From positions 372,001 through 436,000 of the forward strand of contig JAJAGP010000175.1 of NCBI GenBank assembly GCA_025084515.1: a stretch of 64,000 nucleotides of DNA. The letters run 5' to 3'. Made by a program: the position numbers and the translations under genes. Shown here in pieces: positions 31,245 through 43,115 of the stretch (position 1 is its first letter; each line of letters begins with the position of its first letter). Origin of the DNA: Ancistrus triradiatus (taxonomy: Eukaryota; Chordata; Actinopteri; Siluriformes; Loricariidae). Below the pieces are notes generated by a model, which did no database searches, had not been told where the DNA came from, and saw only the letters and a program-made list of their open reading frames with translations.

Positions 31245-31345
31245 GACAGTTATTTGTGTCTGTCCCCTACCCAGCCCTGAGATGGACTGGCATCCTGTCC
31301 AGAGGACACTTACTTGAAGATGCCCCTACCAGGAGAAAGCAGGAT
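31245..31345 (+). repeat. SINE central-domain fragment
   Basis: 'ctgagatggactggcatcct' followed by 'gtccagagga' matches the conserved central region remembered from fish V-SINE/Mermaid-type elements. Ends are not defined. Confidence 0.5.
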
Positions 31346-31655
31346 TACAATATAAAAATAAATAAACACCACCATAGTGAAAAGAATTTTTCATGTGACT
31401 GCATGCCTGAGAAAAATGATCAGACAACGGACGTGGCTAATCACATGAAGGTTTATATACACTTGTGTTGCAAACGTACAGTTACATACATACATTTTTT
31501 TATTTGAAAACATCTACCGTTTTTTGCTTTAAATAAAGAAATAATTAACAAATCTATAGCTTAAGTCATTATACAAAAAGAAGTTTGAGATAAACATGCG
31601 TGGTATGTAGTGCATTATAAACCCTTAACTGCAGTTTGGGCAGAAGGCAAATATA

Positions 31656-32391
31656 CATTGCCTGGCCAAAATAAAAGGTCACACACGCTAATATTTCATT
31701 GGACCGCCTTTAGCTTTGATTACGACACACATTCGCTGTGGCATCATTTCCACAAGCTTCTGCAATGTCACAAATTTTATTTCTGTCCAGAGTTGCATTC
31801 ATTTTGTCCCATAGATCTTGTATCGATGGTGGGGGATTTGGACCACTGCACAAAGGCTTCTCAAATTGAAGCCGTTTTTGCCGGTTAGCCTCACTCACAA
31901 GTGGTTTTCTTAAGGCTACACAGTTGTTAAGTCCCAATCCCTCAAGTTCCCTTCGCATTGTGTGTGTGGAAATGCTCTTACTTTCACTATTAAACTTATC
32001 CCTGAGTTCTACTGTTGTTTTTCTACGATTTGATTTCACCAAACGTTTGTTTTCCGACCATATTGCTTCCTTGAAGATGACGTTTCCCCACTGTCCTTCT
32101 ACTTTTTAATAATGCGTTGGACAGTTCTTAACCTGATTTTACTAGTTTCAGCAATCTCCTTACACATTTTCTCTGCTAGATGTGTGCCAATAATTTGACC
32201 CTTCTGGAACAGATGAACATCTTTTCCACGACCACAGGATGTGTCTTTCGGCATGAGAAGCTACTCACTGCATCAGTTAGGGTTAAAGAACTTGTTGCCA
32301 GCTGAAATATAATCACCAATGCAGTAATCATCAGTAAGTAACTATTTGCTTAGTTAAATCCAGGTGGTGACCTTTTTTTGGCCAGGCAGTG
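31656..32391 (-). mobile_element. Tc1-type transposon, internally deleted, TA-flanked
   Basis: Inverted ends 'cattgcctggccaaaa' (31656) and the complement of 'cactgcctggccaaaaa' (ending 32391) are flanked by TA at 31654-31655 and 32392-32393. A 110-codon minus-strand frame gives the second helix-turn-helix part of the transposase (KSNRRKTTVELRD, TMRRELEGLGLN, KPLVSEANRQKRLQF). It then jumps to a C-terminal piece (NPPPSIQDLWDKMNAT). The catalytic D,D,E core is deleted. At about 736 bp it is roughly half the usual length of such elements. Confidence 0.88.
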
Positions 32392-32393
32392 TA

Positions 32394-33560
32394 CCACAGA
32401 GTGATAGAAAGAAGCAAAATAGGCAAACGTACTATAATTAGTTGATTTGTTTATCCTGTTTTGTTTGTGCAACCAAAGCCTATTTATACTTAACAGCTGA
32501 TGGGACCTGATGTAAAATTTACAGTATATGATTGACAAACACCTACAATATATTGGGTTGTAGTGTTCCTCTGACCTTCAGGTGCTTCACTAGTGTAACA
32601 AACTGGTGCCTGTAAGACCTAAAACACTTAGAGTAAGAACACAAGCAGTGTTAGATCTACAGAAATATATCTTGTCCTATACAGGTATGCGCCGTTTAAC
32701 GTCCATCCAATCAATGTCTGTTTGCTTGAACGGACAAGATTTTAAGAATTATAATCGAAAATAAAGATCCGTTTATATACAGTATATCTAATGACAGAAA
32801 ATAGTACAAGCAAACCTTTGCGACACCTGCTGACAAAAGAGAATCACAAAACAAAAGGTAGAAAAAACATGGTAGCGGTATGGTATCGTTTCGTTTTGGG
32901 TAAGTGTTTCAAGTTTTAGAAAAGATATAAAGATGAGAATTAGTGGATGACTGTACTAAATGTTTTCTTAGTTTTATTGTAGACAGTATTAATTAAAATA
33001 CAATATGTGCAAAGTATCTAAACTACTATGGGAATATGCTAATGCCCTGTTTCACAGAGCGTCATGAGGACGTTAAACGGCACACGTTCATTCTGTACAT
33101 GGGGCACATAGTGGGAAATTGCTTAGGAATCTTTAGCAGACATTGAAAACTGTAGAAATGTGAGAAGTTTATCAATTCACTTTTAAGTCTAGAAGCTGAT
33201 TGGGTAATCATAGTGATCAAAGAAATTAACTAAATGGATGTGTTCATATTTTCAATAAATAAGAAAATCCTAAAATCACACTCCAAGTCTTAGTCATGTC
33301 TACGTGCAAGCAGAAAAATCAAACACACTACAGCGTAGCGTTAAAAAAAGAATATCACTCACCTACTTACATCAAATTTGTTACTAATTATTTAATAAAA
33401 ACAATAAAACGAAAGATCATTCAACTAAAACTGAACACCAGTCATGTCCAGATCTAAAATATCAACAGCCCCATATAGGTCCTCAGAGGCTTACATTACT
33501 AAGTTGGTGACTAAACAGCAAACTAACGAGTGCAAGTAGTGCTGTTGTGTCAGAATGAGA
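32394..33560. other. Unassigned intergenic DNA downstream of map1lc3a
   Basis: AT-rich; no repeats or exons recognised. The last part before 33727 is expected to be the 3' UTR of map1lc3a. A 'tttatt' (AATAAA on minus) near 32974 is one candidate poly(A) signal, not distinguished from chance. Confidence 0.3.
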
Positions 33561-33726
33561 CACACAAGTAGTGTTAATTTGATGACGCCAGGACAGGAGC
33601 TACGTCTTACACACACAAAGAACTGAGAAAAAGAAAGAGAGAGATCACAGGGCTACGGTTAACTGGAGCCTGCTTTTTCTCTGGACTTCTTTTGGCTTTC
33701 TTCATCACACAAGGCCACTGGATAGC

Positions 33727-36700
33727 CTAACAGCCAAAGGTCTCCTGGGAGGCGTACACCATGTAGAGGAAGCCATCTTCATCACGCTCTTGCTCATAGA
33801 TCTCGGAGATGGGGGTGGACACACTGACCATGCTGTGCTGGTTGATCAAGAGAAAGAAGGCCTGAGTGGGGTTCAGCTGGAGTCGGCGCCTGGGGGTTCA
33901 AACAGACCAAACGGTGCCATGAAAGCTGGAGCACAGGAACATTTTACTGAATGGGTGCCATTTCCATCCCCAGAACATAACGTGTATAGATAATATAATT
34001 AAGTGTTATTATTAAAGTGTCTTGCATAGTGAAGCAACTGAATTTTTTTATGTTAATAAACGAATAAAAATCGTCATTATGAATAGTTTTGTCTATCGTG
34101 ACCCGTCTATCGTGATGCGTATTTTGTCCTGAAGTTCTTTCCAATACCCACCCCTATTTAACACCAGACATCCTGGGTTTAAAATAGTCCAATGTTTCAA
34201 CAAAAAGGAGGTACGTACTGTACAGCCGCGGTAACACAATCACTTGTTGATAAGGCAGAGTAAACAACAACGCTCTGCTTGCCACTTGAAACTTTTTTAA
34301 AGTTCATTAGTTAGAATTGCAATGTTCACATCTTGGGGACTGTAAGTAAAATTGTTATCCAAGTTTGTGTCAGGTATTCTGTTTCTTAGTTCTCGCACTT
34401 CTCCAGGTTTGGTTTTGATAGGTTAGGGCCCTAAAGCAGACCGTTATTTAGTTTTTTTGAAGATTATACAAACTACACATTATAGTAACTTCCATATCAT
34501 CCAAAACAACCGTGTGTGTAGAATGTGTATTTCTTTTTGACTTTACGACGGGAATCCGATAATACAGTCAAGTCAAGTCAAGTCAGATTTATTTATATAG
34601 CGCTTTTTACAATGGAGCATTGTCTCAAAGCAACTTTACAAGTTTAGATTATCTCCTAATAACTACGTCCAATCCCAAATTGAGCAAGCCTAGGGCGACA
34701 GTGGCAAGGAAAAACTCCCTAGTTCTAGGAAGAAACCTTGGGAGGACCAAGACTCAAAAAGGGACCCAACCTCCTTGGTTTTATGTTTATATAAACATAA
34801 ATACACTTTCAGCAGAACCCCTACTCTGAATATTGGAATCCAAATTTTCCTAGGCAAGTGTTACGAACTCCAACACACTTTCACGCTCCTGAACTTGGCA
34901 GTGCGTGACATTGAGTCATGTGGCGGGAGTGATGAGTGCTGGGAAATGTAGTGAGGAAAAGCCATAGTTGTGCAATAATTTTGTTTTTCAATACGTTATT
35001 CAATAAATTACATGACATATTCAACATTTTATTGTATTTATTGAACTCCTTGATTTTGGAATCCTCTGAATCAAATTTCCCCATAAGTTGTTAGGGCTTA
35101 CACTTTGGCCACTAGTGGCCAGTGTTGGCCCTTCACGGCAGCGTGTGCTCTCCCCAGCTTACTGGGAATTCCCCTAAGCTGACACTAGAGGCCAGTGTCG
35201 GCTTACTTATTGTGTGGGATCCCCATATACCAGCGTATTCACGTTGGCACGACTGATTGGCGACGTGATTGCGTTGGGAAGTGCTTGCACCTGTCAGTAG
35301 TGCTATTTAAGAGGACGCTTTGCCACTGACAGACGCTGCATCCTCGCTTACTGCTCGCATGAGGGCTCACCCGCCTCGATCTCTTCGCTCGTACTCGCAC
35401 CGGTTGTAGGGAAAATAGTACAACCCATCTTGCATAGAAGGTGGGCCGAGTAGAGCCCAAAGCTCGAGGAAAGGTGTTCAGGGTTTAATTGCTAGGACTA
35501 GGGAAAGCTCGTCACCTGCTCGAGGCTCCTCTCCCTCTTTTCCACCTTCCGATCGCTCAGCGTGAGCGATTCCCTCACTGTAACGCTCCCCCCGGCGTCC
35601 GTGCTACACTCCAGTGTGAGCGTTAGGCCGGGAGTATATATGATACGCACTCGCTGGCGACCCACGTCAGCCTCATGCTTCCTTAGTACAGGGAGGACCG
35701 TGACATGCTCTTCGCGGGCGTTCCACTCGGACTCATGCTCCCATAGTATGGACTGTGGTAGCCTAGCGGTTAAGATACTGGACTATGGACCATGAGGTCC
35801 AGTGTTCAAATCCCAAGCTGCCACTGTTGGGTCCTTGAGCAAGGCCCTTAACCCACAATTGCTTGGATTGTAAGATTGTATCAATTGTAAGTCGCTCTGG
35901 AAAGAGCGTCTGCTAAATGCTGTAAATGTAATTTTAAATGTAAATGTAGTATAGGGAAGAGTACCCTTTGTAACGCAACCCACGCTGTTGCCGCACTGCG
36001 CACGCGCACCCCCTGCGCACCTCGGCATTCTCCGGCACAGCCGAGCTCTAGCCAGTAGAGCTCAAGTCAGAAGCGCTTGGATCCGACCTGCGCAAGACCT
36101 TTAATCTTGGAAATATTAGTGTAAATACCTCTGTTTTTGGTAGTGCTGCCCATCGGCGCGCGCCCTCATCTTCCTTAAGTTCTCGTTGTGGTTTGTAGAC
36201 GGTCTAAACCTTATTGTGAGTCCGCTCTCAGCGGTTCCTTTGTCTGCCATTAGGTTTACCTGCTCTTCCCCCCGGGTCGTAGTGTCTGGCGCCGTGGGCA
36301 AGCCGTGATTACACTTGTCTGCAACACTAGGGTTCGGGGGTTCGAGTCCCAGGTCCCGCACTAACGGCGGGCCCGGTTACTAATCTTATTTTGGTTCACT
36401 AATTCCATCTGAAACTAACTGCACTTGGGTCCTAACTTTGAATAAAATTGTATATTTAAATATATTTTATTCTTTAACGGTTCGCCAGCCCTCAGCAACA
36501 TGGCGTACCGTAACATAAGTAGAAATGTAAATAGGATTCTTCCACTCCGGAATCACAGATGATTGTTTTTTATGCCTATAATCATATGTAAATAAACATA
36601 AATACTTAAAACCATGAATAAAGCAAAGGAATGTAATACAATAATAACCATCAATAAAAACATTAAATAATTTAAATATAAATACTTGGAATAAGTGAAA

Positions 36701-39700
36701 ATAAAGTGAAACTATATAGCCACTGAGGCGGACGTACATTCAACACGTCTTATCACTGGGACACCGGCACCAAGACTGAGGGTGTGTCTGAAATCGCAGT
36801 CAGACTGACATAACAGGCATATACAAAATATATTAATAAAACAATATAATATTATATAATGCATATCATTATGATCTCACTCTTCTTCTCAGTCTTCTTT
36901 TTTGGGGTTTATGGCAACTGGTATAACCTATTGGATATTGAAACCGTCACAGTATTGAAAACTTCTTGGATCATAAAAGGACTTTGATACCTGAAGGATC
37001 TGGAGAGATTAAATAGAGATGATGCCACCTATTCATTTAATACACCTACCAACAGCATGAAATAAATACCAACAAACCATGATTACGAGTACAAAGTGTT
37101 AGTCAATATACTGTACCACTGTTAGGAAAACCTGAACATCCCTTTAGAAATCACATGCTGGTGGGTCATCTGAGCTAGTGGATGGTGTAGCATTTGGTGA
37201 GCTAGACTACATTTTAGGCTACACAGCAAAGCTGTTCTGAAAAAGATCTTGATGGTCTCACTTTTTTTAAACTCCTTTATGGGAGAAACAAAAAAGAGAC
37301 AAAAAGATGGTGAATAGCGTACGATGATAACGAGGCTAAATTTAGAGCTGCACAGTTTAAATGCATTAGCAACAGTCCCTCAGGATACCAGGGTCAGTCA
37401 GGAGGAGCTTCAGATCTCCAGCACATGCTACAGACCCCTCTCCTAGCTCAAAAGTCATCAAACACACCAGAAAGTGAAGATGACCTTTAATTCTGTTAGT
37501 TTAAACCATTACTATATACTTATTAATTATTTAATTCTTAAGTATATCCTCTAAGCTGCCCAAGGAGGTCGCTGTCCCTTATTGAGTCTTGGTCCTAACA
37601 AGGTTTCTTCCTTATAACATTTAGTGACTTTTTCCTTGCCACTGTCACTCTAAACTTGCTCAATTAGGGCTTTTGGGCCTAGATAATTATAAAGCTGCTT
37701 TGAGACAATGCTCCATTGGGAAAAGCACTAGTATTTTGACTTTGGTTATTAGTTATTTGGTCAAATTAAAATCTGGTTACATTCGAACAGTTTTAAATGG
37801 ATCAAATCAGGAAGACTAGGCCCCAAAACACTAGATCAGTTCAGATCATTTGAACAAATCTGATACATGCTCTAACACTGAACAGGGAGCTTCCTGCTGC
37901 AGTGCTTTGTAATTAGCCCTGCTCTTGTTTCATGCAGCCGTCTTACCTGATAATCTTCACCAGTTCACTCATGTTGACATGATCAGGCACTAAAAATTTG
38001 GTCTTGTCCAAAACTGGAAGCTGCTTCTCTCCCTTATATCGTTCGATTATAACCTAAGAACCAAATACAAACATGAGGTCGAACATTAAATCGGGCATCA
38101 CATTACATATAAGCATTTAAACATACACCCCACTTTTCACAATGCAATAAAGCCCTGTCATTTAGCTCTTGCCCTCATGAGGAGTCTGAATGCAGGAGTG
38201 GACAGTACACTGAGATAAATACAGGGTGTCTAAAGTAAGTCTCACTTTAATAAATTTACTCCTCACCAACCAATGTACATGACAGGCTGTTTTTATATTT
38301 ATATGAAGCACAAGGAGCCCGGGTTTTAGGCGCCCACATTACATGGGTGATGCGACAAACCAACGCACGGTTTAACAATGTTAAAGTGGGACTTACTTTA
38401 TAGACACTCTGTATTAATGACAGCTTAATACATCTATGCTGTTGTTGCTTTCTTTTTCAATTTAATACACCATACCGGAATTTTATTAGGATGTTGCTCT
38501 CGTATCTGCTGCACTTCCTTGCAACGATCAGCTGCAAAAAAAAAATTGGGAAACAAATATCAAGAATTATTAGGCAATAGTTTGGTGACAATCACAAAAG
38601 AAACACTGAGTCTAATCATTGTGATAAATTGTCATATATTGTACATCTGTTCACTCTCCTGTTTCGCTTTGGTTTAAACATCGTTTTCCCATTCATAGAA
38701 AACCAAACAGGAGCATCACCATGTGACACAAAACAAATGGTCTCACGCACTGTTTTTTTAGTAATGATCCAAACTAATAAACTACTAATTTAACCACAGA
38801 TTAGCTGACTTATTTTAAATGTTATCATGGATTTTATTTGTTTCTAAGGTTTCAGTTAATATTTGATGGCAATACAGAAAAAGAAGCACATTTTGTTAAA
38901 CTGCTGCAATGCAACCACAAGTGGCAACAGTGAGCCAGTTTCCAAAATATACTGTACTATGAATACACAGCCAAAACTAAAATATAGAAAGTCCTGCAAT
39001 ACAGCAAGCCCTGTATGAAAACACTACAGCAGACAGCCTTGGGTCTATTTACCAGTGCAGCACCATATGTTTGTTACTACAACCTTTTGGGTTTTCGTTT
39101 TTGCTTTTCTAACAAAACAAACTTAGCAAAAAAATCTATCTAATATTCATATATCAATTTTCTGTCAAAGTAAACAAATATTTAAACTTTACAAGATTAT
39201 TTCTCAGTGCAGATTGTAGAAAAAACACCGACAGAGTTGCTGACAGATTCCAAATGAAAAAAATATTTATTGCAAAATATTTATTTGACAACCACATTTA
39301 TAGTTGGTCAAAATTGCATTTGGTCAAAATAAAGATGCAGTGTTTTCAGACTACAATTAATAATACAAATATCATAAAGAAAAAGTTTATATTAATTTTT
39401 TTAACAATTTTTTAACTAGTTTTCCCCTCAATAAGATTTGTTTCAGGTGACCATAATCAGTGGCTCATTAAGTAGAATCAGGTGTGTCTGTATTGGAGTT
39501 CATCAGTTACTGCAATGGAATTGTTGCTACATGTAGATAAGTTGAGTTTAAGAATATTTGGAGTGGTCTCTTCAGTTTTTCAGAGCTGTAAATGTGGTGC
39601 CTGTGGTGAAGTGGCCATACTGTGAACAGCAGAAGAAATTTGCCATATGTGGTTTGGATATAGACAATATTACAGGACCATTAACACAAACTTACTTATG

Positions 39701-42071
39701 TGGCAAACTAATATTAGTTGTTGATGGACCTATATCATATGTGAATACAAAGTAAGACTTTATTCATGCTGCTGTAATTATAGTTCTGCCTTTGTCGGCC
39801 CACTGAATTACCCTTGCTATTCTGATTCACTTTTCTTACAGACAAGAATGAGTCTGGTTTTAAAAATACACAACAACAAAAACCAGTAGGTAATTTTCTT
39901 CAGTGAAGGAGGGGGAAAAAAAAACACTGCTGACAGTTTTTAAAAGCAAATGCCTATTTTTACCTAAATCACACACAAAACTGACTTTTGTAACAATTGT
40001 GAAATCATATCTGCTTGAAAAAATATTGGGGGCAGCACAGTGGCACAAGTAGTTTGTAGTTCAATACTTCTAGACCATTAATAACACCTTTAAAACACAC
40101 CCACAGAACCGCCTTATTTCGTCGTGGCGTATATTTAACATGGTGCTGGAAACATTCCTCAGAGATTGGCAGATTAAGGGGCCCAAAGTGTGCCAAGAAA
40201 ATACACCCCACACCATTACACCACGTCCAGCCTGAACCCTTGATACAAGGCAAGCCCCATGCTTTCATGTTGTTTACGGCAAATTCTGACCCTACAATTT
40301 GAATGTCACAGCAGAAATTGAAATTCATCAGACCCGGCAGTGTTTTTCCAATTTTCTAGCCTGTGTGAATGGTAGCTTCAGTTGCCTGTTCTTAGCTGAC
40401 AGGAGTGGTCTTCTGTTGCTGTAGCTCATCTGCTTCAAGGTTTGACGTGTTTTGTTCAGAGGTGCTCTTCTGTACCTCGGTTGTATCGAATGTTCATTTG
40501 AGTTACTGTTGCCTTTCTATCAGCTCGAACAAGTCTGGCCATTCTCCTCTGACCTCTGGCATCAACAAGGCATTTGCAACCAGATAACTGCAATCACTGT
40601 ATATTTTCTCTCTTTCAGACCATTCTCCATAAACTCTAGAGATGGCTGGGTGTGAAAATCCCAGTAGCTCAGCAGTCTCTGAAATACTCAGCCCACTTGT
40701 TTAACCCCTTAGAGGTTTTTTGTGTGTTTATTTGGTTTACTTAACATAGCTTTCAGCCCCAATTAATTTTATGACAGACACAAGGTTTCAAGGTAGCTAT
40801 AAGAGAATAAATACTCATATTGGGCCAATTTAGCGTAACCAATTAACGCAATGCATGTCTTTGGACTGTGGGAGGAAACTAGAGCACCTGGAGTAAACCC
40901 ACGGGTATGGGTAGAACATGCAGAGAGGACACATTGCCACTTTTCTTTGTATAAACAAACAAACAAAAAATATTCTGCATATTCAGAGCTATAATCTGAA
41001 TGAGCTAGTGTGAATTACACATACTTATCAGGTTCTGTAAATAAAATCTGTTCTGTTGCTTTTACCCTAGAGCATGCTGTAGGTGTGCCAGGGCTCTCTA
41101 GAAAAATTCTAGTTTCTTTTGCATCTTTTTTTTACTGCACTATCCCAGTTTGTCACCAAGTTGATCCTATTTCAGATCGTTGTCAAAGGCTGGACAACAT
41201 AATGATGGAAATTACAGGCCCTTGAGCCAGGCACTGCCCAAACGCTGCAGACTGCTGGCTGGGCAGATTATGAAACATGTTTTAATGCTCCACCCAATGG
41301 CCAGTGTGAAATATGAGGGTTATATCATGTTACAGTATCATTTCTCCAAACATGTGGACCCACTGACACCCATGATCTGTATGCAGTGAGACATAAAGGG
41401 AGGAGTTGAACTCTTACTGTCATACTAACTGGCAGACCTAATGTCCCTAATCCTGAACTATACATCAGCTACGATACCTGATAAAGGAGTTATTAACATT
41501 AACATTGCACGGCAAATCCAGTGACCTACTAGAATGGGCTGTTCCGATAGCATTCTAAATAGTAGCCTAGGTAAAACGGTTCCAATTATAGGGTGTTATT
41601 AATATATACTAGTACGCAGTATGCTATTTGGGACGAAGCCGTGTTCATAAACATACCAGGCATGACTTCGCCGAAGACTGTGATACGTTATAATAAAAGT
41701 AAAATATATTACAAGCTAGACTGACAAGTCATATAACTAGATAAACAGGCGACATGACCAGCGAAAAGACAAAGCTGGAAATTATCGAAGCCTTTATACT
41801 ACAACCGCTACAGTAAAGCGGCCTAACTGTACTAAAATTAAACACAAACGTCCATCAGATATATTTTGTTCAGTTAATCTGTCTCTTGTTATTATTACTG
41901 CGTGATTACTCTATTATCCTGCCAACCGAGCTCGCTGAAATCTAACTAGTTCCCCAGGTATGCAATAAGAGTAACCCGATAAACGACCAGCTCGAGCGCG
42001 TTAGCGAAAACCCTGTACGAGTTGAACTTACCGAATGTCCGACGTTGTTTGAAAGGTCTGTCGGATGGCAT
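33727..42071 (-). CDS. map1lc3a: map1lc3a, microtubule-associated protein 1 light chain 3 alpha
   Basis: This is the ATG8-family ubiquitin-like protein conjugated to phosphatidylethanolamine on autophagosomes. Four coding exons join in frame with GT-AG introns: 42032-42071, 38476-38531, 37947-38053 and 33727-33889. They total 366 bases, or 121 residues, the usual LC3A length. Readable blocks: MPSDRPFKQRRTF (exon 1), CKEVQQIREQHPNKIP (exon 2), ERYKGEKQLPVLDKTKFLVP and VNMSELVKII (exon 3), then RRLQLNPTQAFFLLINQ, SVSTPISEIYEQERDEDGF and YASQETFGC (exon 4). Gly120 is present and followed by one residue, Cys121, which ATG4 would remove. Introns are about 3.5 kb, 422 bases and 4.06 kb (first to third in transcript order) and hold several repeats. 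It lies about 2 kb downstream of dynlrb1, same strand. No damaging change is seen. Confidence 0.96.
34564..34790 (-). repeat. L2-type LINE 3' end, copy in map1lc3a intron 3
   Basis: It starts 'cagtcaagtcaagtcaagtc', then 'tttatatagcgctttttaca', 'caaattgagcaagcctaggg' and 'gaaaccttgggaggaccaag'. Same family as 3158 and 42914. Confidence 0.7.
34850..35040 (+). repeat. Dispersed repeat, copy 3
   Basis: It shares 'gtgctgggaaatgtagtgag' and the following T-rich and AT-rich parts with 1005-1320 and 7040-7225. Confidence 0.6.
35087..36400. repeat. GC-rich repeat, possibly an LTR, interrupted by a SINE
   Basis: The composition jumps to GC-rich inside an AT-rich intron. It has a TATA-like 'gctatttaagagg' near 35308 and many CpGs. 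Near 36340 there is 'gggggttcgagtcccagg', a tRNA B-box-like sequence, preceded by 'tctggcgccgtgggc', reminiscent of a primer-binding region. No LTR partner is present in the window. LTR nature is a guess. Confidence 0.35.
35750..35948 (+). repeat. tRNA-derived SINE in map1lc3a intron 3
   Basis: 'gactgtggtagcctagcggt' (A box), 'gtccagtgttcaaatccc' (B box) and the shared core, then the tail 'gagcgtctgctaaatgctg' and TGTAAATG repeats. Confidence 0.88.
36401..37562. other. Intron sequence without recognised features
   Basis: Part of map1lc3a intron 3, AT-rich. No coding exon or clear repeat boundary was seen. Confidence 0.3.
37563..37741 (+). repeat. L2-type LINE 3' end in map1lc3a intron 3
   Basis: Same family as 3158 in the opposite orientation: 'aggtttcttccttataacat', 'ttttccttgccactgtcac' and 'aaagctgctttgagacaatg' near the end. 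Confidence 0.65.
38222..38411. mobile_element. Tc1/mariner-type MITE, 190 bp, in map1lc3a intron 2
   Basis: Inverted ends 'cagggtgtctaaagtaagtc' and the complement of 'cagagtgtctataaagtaag' are flanked by TA at 38220-38221 and 38412-38413. It makes up almost half of the 422-base intron. Confidence 0.85.
38532..40029. other. map1lc3a intron 1, unremarkable part
   Basis: AT-rich, no exon. The stretch 39220-39370 has repeated 'tggtcaaaat' and 'aatatttatt' motifs but no recognised family. Confidence 0.3.
40030..40700 (-). pseudogene. Tc1/mariner transposase relic in map1lc3a intron 1
   Basis: On the minus strand, LSISETAELLGFSHPAISRV (about 40630-40690) is the first helix-turn-helix. Then comes ARGQRRMARLVRADRKATVTQ in broken frames (about 40500-40570). 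A later piece around 40130-40230 includes KAWGLPCIKGSGW and NGVGCIFLAHFGPL. Many stops. Related to the relic at 48388. Confidence 0.75.
40828..40935 (-). repeat. Mermaid/DANA-type SINE central fragment
   Basis: 'gcatgtctttggactgtggg' followed by 'aggaaactagagcacctgga' is the complement of the central block of fish DANA/Mermaid SINEs. Confidence 0.7.
41000..42030. other. map1lc3a intron 1, 5' part
   Basis: No exon. Around 41560-41640 is a piece similar to common fish MITE ends ('tagtacgcagtatgctattt'). The rest is not recognised. Confidence 0.3.
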
Positions 42072-42260
42072 AACTGTGATTTAACACAAAAGGCGCTTAT
42101 AAAACGTTACTCCGATGTTTACGGTTCTAACTTGGTCGGTAGCTTCACACTGTACCGATTTTCAACATCAAATCACCGTGTCAAAACAACTCGCACAACG
42201 CAGTGACTCATGCCCGTGACGTCGCGACGACCGTTAAAGGGCAAGATCCTGTTGTTGCGA
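42072..42260 (-). promoter_or_regulatory. Probable map1lc3a promoter and 5' UTR region
   Basis: It lies just upstream of the ATG and is CpG-richer than its surroundings. It contains TGACTCA (42204-42210, AP-1/bZIP site) and TGACGTCG (42217-42224, CRE-like) within 21 bases. No TATA box is seen at a fitting distance. Confidence 0.5.
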
Positions 42261-42348
42261 TGCTCAGTGTCAACACGACCTCAAATATTTGACTTTAGTC
42301 GTTTTAATAGTGTTTGTGGCTGTTTCCTCATTATATTCACAAAGGTAA

Positions 42349-42390
42349 CATGTTGACATTAATGTATACTTAGACATTAATGTCAACATG
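42349..42390. repeat. Perfect 17-bp inverted repeat with 8-base loop
   Basis: 'catgttgacattaatgt' at 42349-42365 is the exact complement of 42374-42390. It is about 280 bases upstream of the map1lc3a start codon. Confidence 0.9.
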
Positions 42391-42913
42391 GCTCTCCTTA
42401 TAGCAATGGAAGTATATTTAGGCAATTCTGACACATCCCAATGGTGACGCCAAATAGTCTTTCCTTAAATAAAAATGGCTTGAGAAGACGTTATTACTAC
42501 AACAATCATCGCTATTATTATTCTTTTGACGTGCCAGTAAAAAGCCTTCTCCACTGAACTCCTCTTTAACTTTTGTGGCAAGGAATTTAAACGGTTAAAA
42601 ATGGTATAGGTTCTGTTTTTGACACTGGTATACTGGTCACCACTGAAATCAATAAAACCATTAATGTTTACCAGCAAATCCTGTTTAAAATGCATTGTTG
42701 AGCCCTTGCAACAAACAGCCAAAATGTCTACTTGGTTTGATTTTTAAAAAAGCACACATATGTGACCTACATGTCTTTTTGTCCTAAAAGCTCAATTAGC
42801 AAGACTGGACAAATTCCATACTTCGTATTGGTCCATGTTGGTTTATGCTGAAAAGTTCTGGCCTGGTGGTGATTTAGCCGGTGAAATGATGATCTTGTTG
42901 GTCAACCTATAGT

Positions 42914-43115
42914 TAAGTCAGATCTATTTATATAGCGCTTTTTGCAATGGAGCATTGTCTCAAAGAAACTTTACAAGTTTAGATTATCTCCTAACTACGT
43001 GCAATCCCAAATTGAGCAAGCCTAGGGCGACAGTGGCAAGGAAAAACTCCCCAAGTATTATGAGGAAGAAACCTTGGGAGGACCAAGACTCAGAAAGGGA
43101 CCCAACCTCCTTGGG
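42914..43115 (-). repeat. L2-type LINE 3' end between the host genes
   Basis: 'tttatatagcgctttttgca', 'attgtctcaaagaaacttta', 'caaattgagcaagcctaggg' and 'gaaaccttgggaggaccaag' in the same order as the other copies. Confidence 0.7.

Noticed and set aside
35750..35830. tRNA gene suggested by A-box and B-box-like sequences
   Set aside because: The same head occurs six times joined to the same body and tail, and the cloverleaf is degraded; these are SINE heads.
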